Part shown: piece by piece, positions 1 through 8,010 of the stretch
How positions within the stretch are numbered: position 1 is the first letter of the stretch
How the letters are laid out: the number at the start of each line of letters is the position of its first letter
DNA from: CAHJXF01 sp038254545
GTDB lineage: Bacteria; Pseudomonadota; Gammaproteobacteria; Burkholderiales; Burkholderiaceae_D
DNA: 64,000 nucleotides
Reading direction: 5' to 3'
Assembly: GCA_038254545.1 (NCBI GenBank)
Contig: JBBSGB010000004.1
Span: forward strand, 62,001-126,000
The notes under the pieces: model-generated
Databases searched by the model: none
The model's input: only the letters and a program-made list of their open reading frames with translations
What the model was told of the DNA's origin: nothing
Program-made: the position numbers and the translations under genes

Positions 1-823
1 CAGAGAATCGCAGCACCTGCGCGCCCTGATTCTCGGTCGCCGCGGCGAAACGCTCGCCCGCCGGGTCATCGACGTTGATCACGGCGTGCGCGAGTCCGGG
101 CCACGCGAAGAGTCTTCGCTTGGCGGCTTCGTACGCGTCCATCGTGCCGTGATAGTCGAGATGGTCGCGCGTGAGATTGGTGAAGACCGCGACGTCGAAC
201 TGCATGCCGGCGACACGTCCTTCCTCGAGACCGATCGACGAGACTTCGATCGCGAGCGCCCCTGCCCCGGCATCGACCAGCGCGCGCAGGCGTCGGTGCA
301 AGGTGACCGGGTCGGGCGTGGTCATGCCGCTGTCGATCAACTCTTCCGGAAATCCGATGCCCAGCGTGCCGACCATCACCGTGCGGTGGCCAAGCGCGCC
401 CAGCGCCTCTGCGATCCACAACGCGGTCGAGGTCTTGCCGCTCGTGCCGGTGACGCCGATCGTGAACAACGAATCCGCCGGCCGCCGATACCAGTCGGCC
501 GCGATCGTCCCCGCGCTCTTCTTCAGCTCGCGCTCGGGGCGATTCGGGACGCTCCATTCGGACTTCCATTCGAAAGCCGTGGCGTCGTAGAGGATCGCGG
601 CCGCGCCGTTGGCGATGGCCGCGCCGATGAAACGGCGTCCGTCGAACTGTGCGCCTTTCATCGCGATGAACACGTCGCCGGCCTTGACGTTGCGCGAGTC
701 GGACGTGAGCTGTGCGGTTGGCTTCACGGTGCGTGCGAGCCACTGCGCGGCGGCATGCGGGACGCGCGGCGATGCCGGGCGCGACCTGCGTTTGGCTATC
801 AACACTCGCAAATCGTGGGTCAC
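1..823 (-). CDS. murE: UDP-N-acetylmuramoyl-tripeptide synthetase MurE (partial, 3' end outside window)
   Basis: Cytoplasmic Mur ligase that adds the third amino acid (meso-diaminopimelate in most Gram-negatives) to UDP-MurNAc-L-Ala-D-Glu. About 274 codons from the N-terminus are visible. They include the N-terminal substrate domain (TSDSRNVKAGDVF, MKGAQFDGRRFI) and the ATP-binding loop GVTGTSGKTSTALW, encoded near 415-460. The start is GTG at 823, eleven bases after the ftsI stop with GAGGG just upstream. This frame is murE from the conserved motifs; other long frames here are shadows. It lies directly downstream of ftsI in the dcw cluster and is surely cotranscribed. The diaminopimelate-specificity region is outside the window. 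Confidence 0.95.
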   Translation of the reverse strand, partial: MTHDLRVLIAKRRSRPASPRVPHAAAQWLARTVKPTAQLTSDSRNVKAGDVFIAMKGAQFDGRRFIGAAIANGAAAILYDATAFEWKSEWSVPNRPERELKKSAGTIAADWYRRPADSLFTIGVTGTSGKTSTALWIAEALGALGHRTVMVGTLGIGFPEELIDSGMTTPDPVTLHRRLRALVDAGAGALAIEVSSIGLEEGRVAGMQFDVAVFTNLTRDHLDYHGTMDAYEAAKRRLFAWPGLAHAVINVDDPAGERFAAATENQGAQVLRFS

Positions 824-833
824 GACGCGACCC

Positions 834-2645
834 TCACAGCGATTCCTTGGGCGAGTCCGCCGGAATGATCAGCGACTTGATCGGTGAGTCGGGCTCTATG
901 TTGAGCGTGCGCAACGCGCCGCCAACCACAGCCGAGAAGACCGGCGCGGCGACATCGCCGCCGTAGTAGATGCCGTTGGATGGCTCGTCGATCATCACAG
1001 CAACGACGATGCGCGGATTCGATACCGGCGCAAAGCCGACGAAGGAGCCGACATAGCGATTGCCCGTGTAACTCTTGCCCGTCAGCTTGTGCGCGGTGCC
1101 GGTCTTGCCCGCCACGCGATAACCCATCACCTGCGCCTTGGGCGCGGTACCGCCCGGGCCGGCCGCCATCTCCAGCATGTGGCGCATCTCGCGCGCAACC
1201 GCGGGCGAAATTACCTGCGTGCCTTTGACCGGCCCGGTCGCTTCGATCCGCGGCGCACCGGGCAACTCACCGTTCGGTTCACGAGGCTGCGCACTCGGCG
1301 TCGCGCCGTTCTGCTGCGCCTTGAAGAAGGTCAGCGGCACGATCTCGCCATCGCGCGCGAACATCGTGTAGGCGCGCGCGATCTGGATCAGCGACACTGA
1401 CAGTCCGTATCCATACGACATGGTGGCCTGCTCGATCGGCCGCCAGCTCTTGTAGGGGCGCACGCGGCCGGCGACCGCACCCGGGAATCCCCACTTCGGC
1501 GCCTGCCCCAGACCGACTGCCGTGTACATCTCCCACATCTCGCGCGGCTGCATGCGCAACGCGACTTTGGCGGTGCCGACGTTCGACGACACCTTGATGA
1601 TCTGTTCGACCGTCAGCGGACCGTGCGCGTGCGAATCGCTGATCGTGTTCGGTCCGATCGTGAGCTTGCCGGGCGCGGTCTGCACGATCGTATCGGGCTT
1701 GACCACACCGCGTTCGAGCGCGAGCGCGATCGTGAAGGGCTTGAGGGTCGAGCCCGGCTCGTAGGTATCGGTGAGGACACGATTACGCAACTGCGCGCCG
1801 GTCAGGTCGCGACGCTCGTTGGGATCGTAGGTGGGCAGGTTCGCGAGCGCGAGGACCTCACCGGTACGTACGTCGAGGACGACGATCGCGCCGGCCTTGG
1901 CGCGATGCAGGTCGACCGCTTTCTTCAACTCGGTGTACGCGAGATATTGGATGCGGCTGTCGATCGACAGCGTGAGATCGGCGCCGTCATGCGGCACGCG
2001 GATGCTTGCCACATCCTCGACCGCCTGCCCCAGGCGATTGCGAATCACGCGCCGGCTGCCCGGCTGGCCGGCCAGGCTTTTCTGCCACGCCAGTTCGATG
2101 CCTTCCTGCCCGGCGTCCTCGACGTTGGTGAAGCCCACCACGTGCGCGGTCAGCTCGCCTTCCGGATATTCGCGTCGATACTCCTTGCGTTGATGAATGC
2201 CGGGGATATCGAGCTTGCCGATGATCTCGGCGGCCTGCGGCGAGACCTGGCGCTTCAGGTACACGAATTTGCGAACTGGATCGGCAAGCTTCTTCTTCAG
2301 CTCGGCCAGCGGCAGGTCGAGCGTGCGCGCGACCATCGCGATTTGTTCGGGCTTCGCATCGACTTCATCGGGCTCGGCCCAGATCGCCCACGCCGGAATC
2401 GACGACGCCAGCACTTCTCCGTTGCGATCGGTGATCTTGCCTCGCGTAGCGGGCATGTCGAGATTGCGCGCATAGCGCTGCTCGCCCTGGCTCTGGAGGA
2501 AGCTGGTCGAAAACCCTTGCAGATAAATGGCACGGACCAGCAATGTGAAGAAGGCGAGGAAGAGCACGCACAACACCGCGCGCGATCGCCACGCCGGCAA
2601 CTTGACGGCCAGCACCGGACTCGCGTGAAAGCGGACGCTTTTCAT
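834..2645 (-). CDS. ftsI: Peptidoglycan D,D-transpeptidase FtsI (penicillin-binding protein 3)
   Basis: Septal transpeptidase of the divisome, anchored in the inner membrane with a periplasmic catalytic domain. 603 aa. One transmembrane segment lies at about residues 22-42, followed by the PBP dimerisation domain (RGKITDRNGEVLA). The class B transpeptidase motifs are complete: STLK with nucleophile Ser299, SSN at 353-355 and KTGT at 514-517. The ATG at 2645 overlaps the ftsL stop by four bases (ATGA) and places the membrane anchor correctly; a longer upstream frame would run through ftsL and is rejected. Length is usual for the family. Confidence 0.97.
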   Translation of the reverse strand: MKSVRFHASPVLAVKLPAWRSRAVLCVLFLAFFTLLVRAIYLQGFSTSFLQSQGEQRYARNLDMPATRGKITDRNGEVLASSIPAWAIWAEPDEVDAKPEQIAMVARTLDLPLAELKKKLADPVRKFVYLKRQVSPQAAEIIGKLDIPGIHQRKEYRREYPEGELTAHVVGFTNVEDAGQEGIELAWQKSLAGQPGSRRVIRNRLGQAVEDVASIRVPHDGADLTLSIDSRIQYLAYTELKKAVDLHRAKAGAIVVLDVRTGEVLALANLPTYDPNERRDLTGAQLRNRVLTDTYEPGSTLKPFTIALALERGVVKPDTIVQTAPGKLTIGPNTISDSHAHGPLTVEQIIKVSSNVGTAKVALRMQPREMWEMYTAVGLGQAPKWGFPGAVAGRVRPYKSWRPIEQATMSYGYGLSVSLIQIARAYTMFARDGEIVPLTFFKAQQNGATPSAQPREPNGELPGAPRIEATGPVKGTQVISPAVAREMRHMLEMAAGPGGTAPKAQVMGYRVAGKTGTAHKLTGKSYTGNRYVGSFVGFAPVSNPRIVVAVMIDEPSNGIYYGGDVAAPVFSAVVGGALRTLNIEPDSPIKSLIIPADSPKESL

Positions 2646-2947
2646 TGGGCGGCCTTCGCTTCGCTGCCGGGCGCCGCGCTGCGTGGGGTCAGCACCAGAT
2701 ATTGCGTGCGCGCGGGCGTTGCAGGCTGCATGTGGAGATCGCGGCGCGCGGCGGTTTCGATCAGGCTGTGCTTGGAGTAATTGGTCTGATCGAGTTGCAG
2801 CGTTCGCCATTCGATGTCGAGCTTGTGCGCGACGGCTTTCGCAGTCTCGAGGTCGATGAACAACTGGCGCGCGCGGTATTGCGCGGACACCAGCGACAGG
2901 CCCGAGGCCACGATCAGCGCGATGCAGATCATTGACAGCCGGTTCAT
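2642..2947 (-). CDS. ftsL: Cell division protein FtsL
   Basis: Small bitopic divisome protein that works with FtsB and FtsQ to activate septal peptidoglycan synthesis. 101 aa: a short cytoplasmic N-terminus, one transmembrane helix (about residues 4-22), then a periplasmic heptad-rich segment (ARQLFIDLETAKAVAHKLD) expected to form a coiled coil. Sequence conservation in FtsL is low, so the call rests on size, topology and position between rsmH and ftsI. It overlaps both neighbours by four bases (ATGA at 2944-2947 and 2642-2645), which implies translational coupling. Confidence 0.93.
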   Translation of the reverse strand: MNRLSMICIALIVASGLSLVSAQYRARQLFIDLETAKAVAHKLDIEWRTLQLDQTNYSKHSLIETAARRDLHMQPATPARTQYLVLTPRSAAPGSEAKAAQ

Positions 2948-4050
2948 CCTGCTTCCTCGGTACGTTTCGCTCCGGCGCGTTTGACCGCAGTACGTTCGGC
3001 CACAGTACGTTCGGCAATCCGGAGCACCGCCGATCGCGCGCGCGCGTTGATCGCGACCTCGGCGTCGCCCGGTTTGATGCGTGCGATCAACTTCAGAAGC
3101 GGCACCGGAAGCTCCGACGCACGCAACGGCAATCGGCGCGAGCGCGCATCGGTTTGCGCATCCGGATTCGCATGACGCGCGATGAAGCGCTTGACGATGC
3201 GATCTTCAAGCGAATGAAACGCGATCACCGCGAGTCGTCCCCCGGGGGCTAGCAGCGCCATGGCCTGACTCAGCCCTTCTTCGAGCTCTTCAAGCTCTTG
3301 ATTGACGTGAATCCGTACAGCCTGAAAGGTGCGCGTAGCAGGGTCCTGCGCCGCGTCCTTGCGCTGTTTCCCATGGCTGCGCGTGCGGACGACGCTTGCC
3401 ACGAGATCGGCAAGCTCGCGTGTGCGCGAAACAGGTCGCTCCGCGCGGCGAGCCACAATCGCCTTTGCAATCTGAAAAGCAAACCGTTCTTCCCCATGAT
3501 TGCGTATCACCTCCTCGATGTCTTCGACCGGTGCAGCGTTGAGCCAATCGGCGGCCGAGGTCCCGCGCGTCGGATCCATGCGCATGTCGAGTGGACCGTC
3601 GTGTCGAAACGAGAAGCCGCGCGACGCGTCGTCGATCTGCGGCGACGAAATGCCGAGATCGAAGAGGATGCCGTCCACTGCGCCATCGACAGTAGACGCG
3701 ACTGCGTTCGGCCAATGGCGCTCGACTTCTTCGCGCAGCGATATGAAGCGCTGATGAACGATCGTGAAGCGAGGGTCGCCGATACGCGATGCCGATGCGA
3801 CGGCTTCGGGATCGCGATCGAGCGCAAGCAAGCGGCCTTCGCCCGATAGCCGTTCGAGGATCGCGCGACTGTGGCCGCCGCGCCCGAAGGTGCAATCGAC
3901 GTAGCGGCCATCGCGACGCGGTCCGTCGATCGCAAGTCCCTCGACGGCCTCGTCGAGAAGAACGGTACGATGAACGAAGGCGCTTGCGCGCTCGTCCGCG
4001 GAACCGTTCGCCGCGGAATCGTTCGATTTGGCAGGGGGTTCGATATCCAC
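2944..4050 (-). CDS. rsmH: 16S rRNA (cytosine(1402)-N(4))-methyltransferase RsmH
   Basis: SAM-dependent methyltransferase that modifies C1402 of 16S rRNA (formerly mraW). Visible family motifs are HRTVLLDEAVEGL at the N-terminus, the SAM-binding loop DCTFGRGGHS, DGILFDLGISSPQ, and the C-terminal LAVIAFHSLEDRIVKRF. The start is uncertain. No ATG is in frame after the mraZ stop. GTG at 4050 (VDIEPP) gives 368 aa, longer than the roughly 310 aa of E. coli because of an N-terminal extension rich in Ala, Ser and Asp. It ends in a four-base overlap with ftsL. Confidence 0.94.
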   Translation of the reverse strand: MDIEPPAKSNDSAANGSADERASAFVHRTVLLDEAVEGLAIDGPRRDGRYVDCTFGRGGHSRAILERLSGEGRLLALDRDPEAVASASRIGDPRFTIVHQRFISLREEVERHWPNAVASTVDGAVDGILFDLGISSPQIDDASRGFSFRHDGPLDMRMDPTRGTSAADWLNAAPVEDIEEVIRNHGEERFAFQIAKAIVARRAERPVSRTRELADLVASVVRTRSHGKQRKDAAQDPATRTFQAVRIHVNQELEELEEGLSQAMALLAPGGRLAVIAFHSLEDRIVKRFIARHANPDAQTDARSRRLPLRASELPVPLLKLIARIKPGDAEVAINARARSAVLRIAERTVAERTAVKRAGAKRTEEAG

Positions 4051-4129
4051 GAATCGACGTCTTCGGAAAATGAAGGGCGGACTTGCCGAAGGGGAGGTTC
4101 GGCGGAGCGATGCGGCGACGGCATTGCGC

Positions 4130-4558
4130 TCAGAAACTGAAGTCTGCGAGCGAGTCGGGCAGACCCTGCGCGAGCGTCTCGGCTTCCTGTCGCTCGTACG
4201 CCGCCGCATCCCAGATTTCCAGATGCGTGCCCATGCCCAGCAGCATCACGTCCTTTTCGAGGGATGCCGCGCGCCGCAGCTCGGGCGAGATCAGCACGCG
4301 TCCGGAGCCGTCCATCTCGACATCGACAGCATTGCCGAGGAAGATCCGCTTCCAGGAGCGCGCATTCATCGACCACGCAACGACCTCTTCCCGGAACGCT
4401 TCCCACACGGGACGCGGAAACAACAGCAGGCAGCCATGCGGGTGGCGGGTCAATGTTAGTCTGCCCTCACTCTGAATCTGGAGAGCGTCTCGATGACGCG
4501 TAGGGACGGCCAAGCGTCCCTTCGCATCGAGGTTGAGATTTGAAGCTCCCTGAAACAC
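4130..4558 (-). CDS. mraZ: Transcriptional regulator MraZ
   Basis: First gene of the dcw cluster; an AbrB-fold DNA-binding protein that represses its own operon. The GTG at 4558 gives 142 aa beginning VFQGASNLNLDAKGR, which matches the usual start of the family (MFQGA..LDAKGR). A longer in-frame ATG start near 4600 would add 14 residues that family members lack and would overlap the operator region. Two MraZ repeats are visible: DAKGRLAVPTRHRD and DGSGRVLISPELRR. The 79-base gap to the proposed rsmH start holds no other gene. Confidence 0.95.
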   Translation of the reverse strand: MFQGASNLNLDAKGRLAVPTRHRDALQIQSEGRLTLTRHPHGCLLLFPRPVWEAFREEVVAWSMNARSWKRIFLGNAVDVEMDGSGRVLISPELRRAASLEKDVMLLGMGTHLEIWDAAAYERQEAETLAQGLPDSLADFSF

Positions 4559-4603
4559 TGCCGTTGTCTCTCTTGTTGCACGTTCTTCGCGGTGGATCAT
4601 TAT

Positions 4604-4637
4604 CCACTATTCGCCACTTTTCCACACTTAATTCCAC
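4604..4637 (-). promoter_or_regulatory. MraZ operator: four GTG(G) repeats with 10-bp period
   Basis: Read on the minus strand upstream of mraZ, GTG begins at 4637, 4627, 4617 and 4607, exactly ten bases apart. The units are GTGGA, GTGTG, GTGGC and GTGGA, each separated by five A/T-rich bases. MraZ boxes in other bacteria are tandem short G-rich repeats with five-base spacers just upstream of mraZ, so position and period both fit. The third unit is imperfect. Binding is inferred. Confidence 0.72.
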
Positions 4638-4679
4638 TTTAAGAGGGCGAAAGAACATCGTCAAGCGCTTCGGCTGAAA

Positions 4680-4708
4680 ACTGTCGTAAAAACAAGAGGT
4701 TGTGTCAA
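4680..4708 (-). promoter_or_regulatory. Candidate dcw (mraZ) promoter
   Basis: On the minus strand a perfect TTGACA lies at 4708-4703, with 17 bases to GACAGT at 4685-4680, a poor -10 (three of six). It sits about 45 bp upstream of the MraZ repeats, so a transcript starting here would begin just before the operator. Confidence 0.4.
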
Positions 4709-4740
4709 GCTTCCATTGCGTTTTTGCAGTCGAAATAAGG

Positions 4741-5294
4741 GTTTACCGATCGTCCTGAAAGTGAGTTATGAACAGTTCTTTCCACAGGCTACGTTGGGTC
4801 GGGCCGGCCGCAAAGGAATCTTGCGCCGGCGGGCGACTCACAGAGTGCTGCTAAGCGCTGGAGCGCACACGTGAGATCCAATCCCATCCGTCCATCCCGA
4901 AGCAACGATTCGGCGTCCGTAGACAATGCCGAGCTGCCGCACGACCGCGACGAAGCCGCCGAGCGGGTCCACCGGGATGGATTGCACAAGACGAACCGCG
5001 AGCCCATCGAGCAAGCACGACGCGATGTCGAATCTGGCATCGTCGACACCGAGCGCATCGGGACGCCCAGCGACGTGCCGACCAGCGCCACGCGCAAGGG
5101 CCCGGTCCGCTAGGCAACGCTCGCGGTCTCCGCGGCGGACCTGTACGGTAAGCTTCGTGCCGCGCGAACCTCTCCATGGCATTTGCCGCGGTTGAGGGCG
5201 ACGCCGATCGGACTGTGGCCCTTGGCTTTACAGTTCTGCGCCTTACTTCCATCGATGATCCAGCATGGGCGCGCGCCTCAATCGCGAATACACA
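4741..5294. other. Intergenic stretch between mraZ and ccmA; no confident gene
   Basis: About 550 bp separate the divergent dcw and ccm clusters. Several open frames cross it on both strands, but none has a recognisable domain or convincing ribosome-binding site. The best is a minus-strand frame at about 4838-5182 that includes GVDDARFDIASCLLDG followed by VRQLG. This is faintly like the N-terminal DEDD region of IS110-type transposases, but the match is too weak to call. The segment must hold the ccm promoter; I see no clear -35/-10 pair. Confidence 0.4.
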
Positions 5295-5954
5295 ATGGAT
5301 CGAAGCGGCTGGCAGCTGCAGGCGCGCGGCGTTGCATGTGAACGCGGCGAGCGGCGGCTGTTTGCTGATTTCGATTTCGCGCTCGCGGCAGGCGACATCG
5401 TGTGGTTGCGCGCCGCCAATGGCTTCGGCAAGACCAGCCTGATGCGCGTGATCGCCGGGCTTGCGCAGCCCGCCGCGGGCACCATCGAATGGCGCGAGCC
5501 CCGGCCGTCGCTCCTGTATCTGGCGCACGCCAACGCACTCAAGGATGACCTCACGATCATCGAGTCCTTGCGCCATCTCTCACGATTGCATGGGCTCGAA
5601 GCATCCGATGCGGCGCTGACCGAGGCGATGCGTCGCTTCGGTCTGCAAGCGCGCCGCCACGCGCCGATTCGCACCTTGTCGCAAGGCCAGCGGCGCCGTG
5701 TAGCGCTGATGCGCCTGTGCCTGTCGCCGCCGCGAGCCGTATGGCTTCTCGACGAACCCTACGATGCACTCGACAACGACGGCCGCGTGCTCGTGAGTTC
5801 GCTGCTCGCCGAGCATGCGAGACGCGGCGGAAGCGTGCTGCTCACGAGTCACGTCGGGCCGGAGATCCCCGGCATCGCCGTGCAATCAATACAGCTCGAT
5901 GCGCGACCCGATGCACAACTCGATGCGCGATCCGTCGAGCAACATATCGCATGA
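5295..5954 (+). CDS. ccmA: Cytochrome c biogenesis ATP-binding export protein CcmA
   Basis: ATPase of the CcmABCD complex that releases holo-CcmE from CcmC. Visible parts are the N-terminal ARGVACERGERRLF typical of CcmA, Walker A ANGFGKTS, ABC signature LSQGQRRR, and Walker B VWLLDEP followed by a D-loop. 219 aa from the ATG at 5295. An in-frame ATG at 5265 would add ten residues without family similarity; neither start has a strong ribosome-binding site. The stop overlaps the ccmB ATG by four bases. The tail has three near-repeats of LDAR. Confidence 0.95.
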   Translation: MDRSGWQLQARGVACERGERRLFADFDFALAAGDIVWLRAANGFGKTSLMRVIAGLAQPAAGTIEWREPRPSLLYLAHANALKDDLTIIESLRHLSRLHGLEASDAALTEAMRRFGLQARRHAPIRTLSQGQRRRVALMRLCLSPPRAVWLLDEPYDALDNDGRVLVSSLLAEHARRGGSVLLTSHVGPEIPGIAVQSIQLDARPDAQLDARSVEQHIA

Positions 5955-6619
5955 GCGCCGTCTTCACGACCGTGCTCGAGCGCGACCTGATGCTGGCCGC
6001 GCGGCGGCGCGTCGATGCGCTGCTGCCGATCGCATTCTTCACGATCGCCGCGAGCCTCTTTCCGCTGGGCATCGGACCCGAACCGCAGACCTTGCGACAG
6101 ATCGCCCCCGGCATCGTGTGGGTTTGTGCGCTGCTTGCCGCGATGCTGTCGGTCAGCCAGCTCTACGCGAGCGATCTGAACGACGGATCGCTCGACCAGA
6201 TGCTGCTCGCGAGCGGGTCGGCGCTGCCGGTGGTGTTCGCCAAAGCGCTCGGCCATTGGCTCGTCACCGGCCTGCCGCTGACCGTGATGGCGCCCTTGCT
6301 CGGCGTGTTGTTCGACCTCGATCGCGCCGCAATACTCGCGCTTGCCGCGTCGCTGTTGCTGGGCACGCCGATCCTGAGCCTGCTCGGCGGCTTGGGCGCC
6401 GCGCTCACGCTCGGGGTGCGCAGCGGCGGCATACTGCTGATCCTGCTGGTGCTGCCGCTCTGCATCCCCGCACTGATCTTCGGCAGCACAGGCGTGGTCG
6501 CGATAGACTCCGGTGTTTCGGCGCGCGGGCACTTCTCGCTGCTCGGCGCTCTGCTGATCCTGACGTTGCTGCTCGCGCCGCCGGCCACGGCGGCGGCTCT
6601 CAGGATCGCAATGGAGTAA
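5951..6619 (+). CDS. ccmB: Heme exporter membrane protein CcmB
   Basis: Inner-membrane partner of CcmA. 222 aa with about six hydrophobic segments. It carries the FTTVLERDLMLAARRR start and the LSVSQLYASDLNDGSLDQMLL region typical of CcmB, with a later GGLGAALTLGVRSGGILL loop. The ATG at 5951 overlaps the ccmA stop (ATGA), indicating translational coupling. Ten bases separate its stop from the ccmC start. Confidence 0.96.
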   Translation: MSAVFTTVLERDLMLAARRRVDALLPIAFFTIAASLFPLGIGPEPQTLRQIAPGIVWVCALLAAMLSVSQLYASDLNDGSLDQMLLASGSALPVVFAKALGHWLVTGLPLTVMAPLLGVLFDLDRAAILALAASLLLGTPILSLLGGLGAALTLGVRSGGILLILLVLPLCIPALIFGSTGVVAIDSGVSARGHFSLLGALLILTLLLAPPATAAALRIAME

Positions 6620-6629
6620 GAACCTGGCC

Positions 6630-7361
6630 GTGCAATTCCGTCTCTTCCATTTCGCCTCACCGGCACGTTTCTATGCACTCGCTGCGCGCCTGTCGCGACC
6701 GCTGTGGGCGCTCGCGGTCGCGCTCGCGGTCGCCGCGCTCTACGTCGGCTTCTTCATCGCGCCCACCGATGCCACGCAAGGCGATGCCTATCGCATCATC
6801 TTCATCCACGTGCCTGCCGCATGGATGTCGATGGTGCTGTATCTCGCGATGGCCGCATGGGCCGCGATCGGCTGGGGCCTGAACGCGCGCCTCGCATCGA
6901 TGTTCGCGCGCGCGATCGCGCCCACCGGCGCGATGTTCACCTTCCTCGCGCTGTGGACCGGCTCGCTGTGGGGCAAGCCGACCTGGGGCGCCTGGTGGGT
7001 ATGGGACGCGCGACTGACGTCGGAGCTGATCCTGCTGTTTCTCTACCTCGGTTATCTCGCGCTGGTCGACGCGATCGACGACACGCGCCGGGCCGATCGC
7101 GCGGGCGCTCTGCTTGCAATCGTGGGCAGCGTCAACGTGCCGATCATCTATTTCTCGGTGAAGTGGTGGAACACGCTGCATCAGAGCGCGAGCATTACCG
7201 CGACGTCGGCGCCGACGATGGCCGCATCGATGCTCATCGCGATGCTGTTGATGACGCTGGCGTTCTGGGCGTACGCGTTCGCGGTCGTCTTCACGCGCAC
7301 GCGCGCGATCGTGGCCGAGCGCGAGCGATACGCGCAGTGGTTGTCCGCGAGGCCCGCATGA
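6630..7361 (+). CDS. ccmC: Heme-handling protein CcmC
   Basis: Integral membrane protein that loads heme onto CcmE in the periplasm. 243 aa with six predicted membrane spans. The tryptophan-rich WWD signature is present (WGAWWVWDARLTSE), as are two candidate heme-ligand histidine contexts, FIHVPAAWM before it and WWNTLHQ after it. The start codon is GTG at 6630. The stop overlaps the ccmD start by four bases. Confidence 0.97.
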   Translation: MQFRLFHFASPARFYALAARLSRPLWALAVALAVAALYVGFFIAPTDATQGDAYRIIFIHVPAAWMSMVLYLAMAAWAAIGWGLNARLASMFARAIAPTGAMFTFLALWTGSLWGKPTWGAWWVWDARLTSELILLFLYLGYLALVDAIDDTRRADRAGALLAIVGSVNVPIIYFSVKWWNTLHQSASITATSAPTMAASMLIAMLLMTLAFWAYAFAVVFTRTRAIVAERERYAQWLSARPA

Positions 7362-7534
7362 GTTGGGCCAGCCCTTCGGATTTCTTCGCGATGGGCGGCT
7401 ACGGCCTCTACGTGTGGGGCGCGTATGGCGTGACAGCCGCGTGCATGTTGATCGATCCGATTCTCGCCGCGCGCCGACATCGACGTGCGTTGCAGGACTC
7501 GGCATTCGATCGTGACGAAGGAGACATGCGATGA
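7358..7534 (+). CDS. ccmD: Heme exporter protein CcmD
   Basis: 58-aa small membrane protein that stabilises CcmABC with CcmE. One transmembrane helix (about residues 16-36) is preceded by DFFAMGGYGLYVWGAYG, the usual CcmD opening, and followed by a basic segment (ARRHRRAL). It lies in the frame between ccmC and ccmE and overlaps each by four bases. Confidence 0.9.
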   Translation: MSWASPSDFFAMGGYGLYVWGAYGVTAACMLIDPILAARRHRRALQDSAFDRDEGDMR

Positions 7535-8010
7535 CCCCACGTCGGCGCCGCTTCGTCATCGCCGGCGGCGTGCTGCTCGCTGTCGGCATTGTCGTCGGGC
7601 TGATCCTGAATGCCTTCCAGAGCAACCTCGTGTTCTTCTATTCGCCCAGCCAGGTCGCGCAGCATGAAGCCCCGAACGGCCGCAGCTTTCGCATCGGCGG
7701 CATGGTCGAGAAAGGCAGCTTGCAACGCAACGGCACGCGCGTGAGCTTCATCGTCACCGACACCGCGAAAAGCATTCCGGTGGAATACGTAGGGATCCTT
7801 CCCGATCTATTCAAGGAAGGCAAAGGTGTGGTCGCGCAAGGCAAACTCGAGAACGGCGTCTTCGTCGCGCGCGAGATACTCGCCAAGCACGACGAGAACT
7901 ACATGCCCCCCGAGGCCGCCGATGCGGTCAAGCGCGCGCAGCAGGGCAACCAGAAACTGGCCGAAACGATCGTGAAACCCGCCGGCGGCATCAAGAAGGA
8001 AACCAACTGA
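7531..8010 (+). CDS. ccmE: Cytochrome c-type biogenesis heme chaperone CcmE
   Basis: Membrane-anchored periplasmic chaperone that carries heme covalently from CcmC to CcmF. 159 aa: N-terminal anchor (residues 8-29), then the OB-fold domain. The heme-attaching histidine is His120 in LAKHDENYMPPE, with the conserved Tyr four residues later. The C-terminal tail is flexible and Lys/Gln-rich. It overlaps ccmD by four bases, and its last base is the first base of the ccmF ATG. Confidence 0.97.
   Translation: MTPRRRRFVIAGGVLLAVGIVVGLILNAFQSNLVFFYSPSQVAQHEAPNGRSFRIGGMVEKGSLQRNGTRVSFIVTDTAKSIPVEYVGILPDLFKEGKGVVAQGKLENGVFVAREILAKHDENYMPPEAADAVKRAQQGNQKLAETIVKPAGGIKKETN

Noticed and set aside
4838..5182. 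IS110 transposase remnant
   Set aside because: Similarity is limited to about 20 residues and no terminal sequences or further domains are seen, so it is not called as a mobile element.
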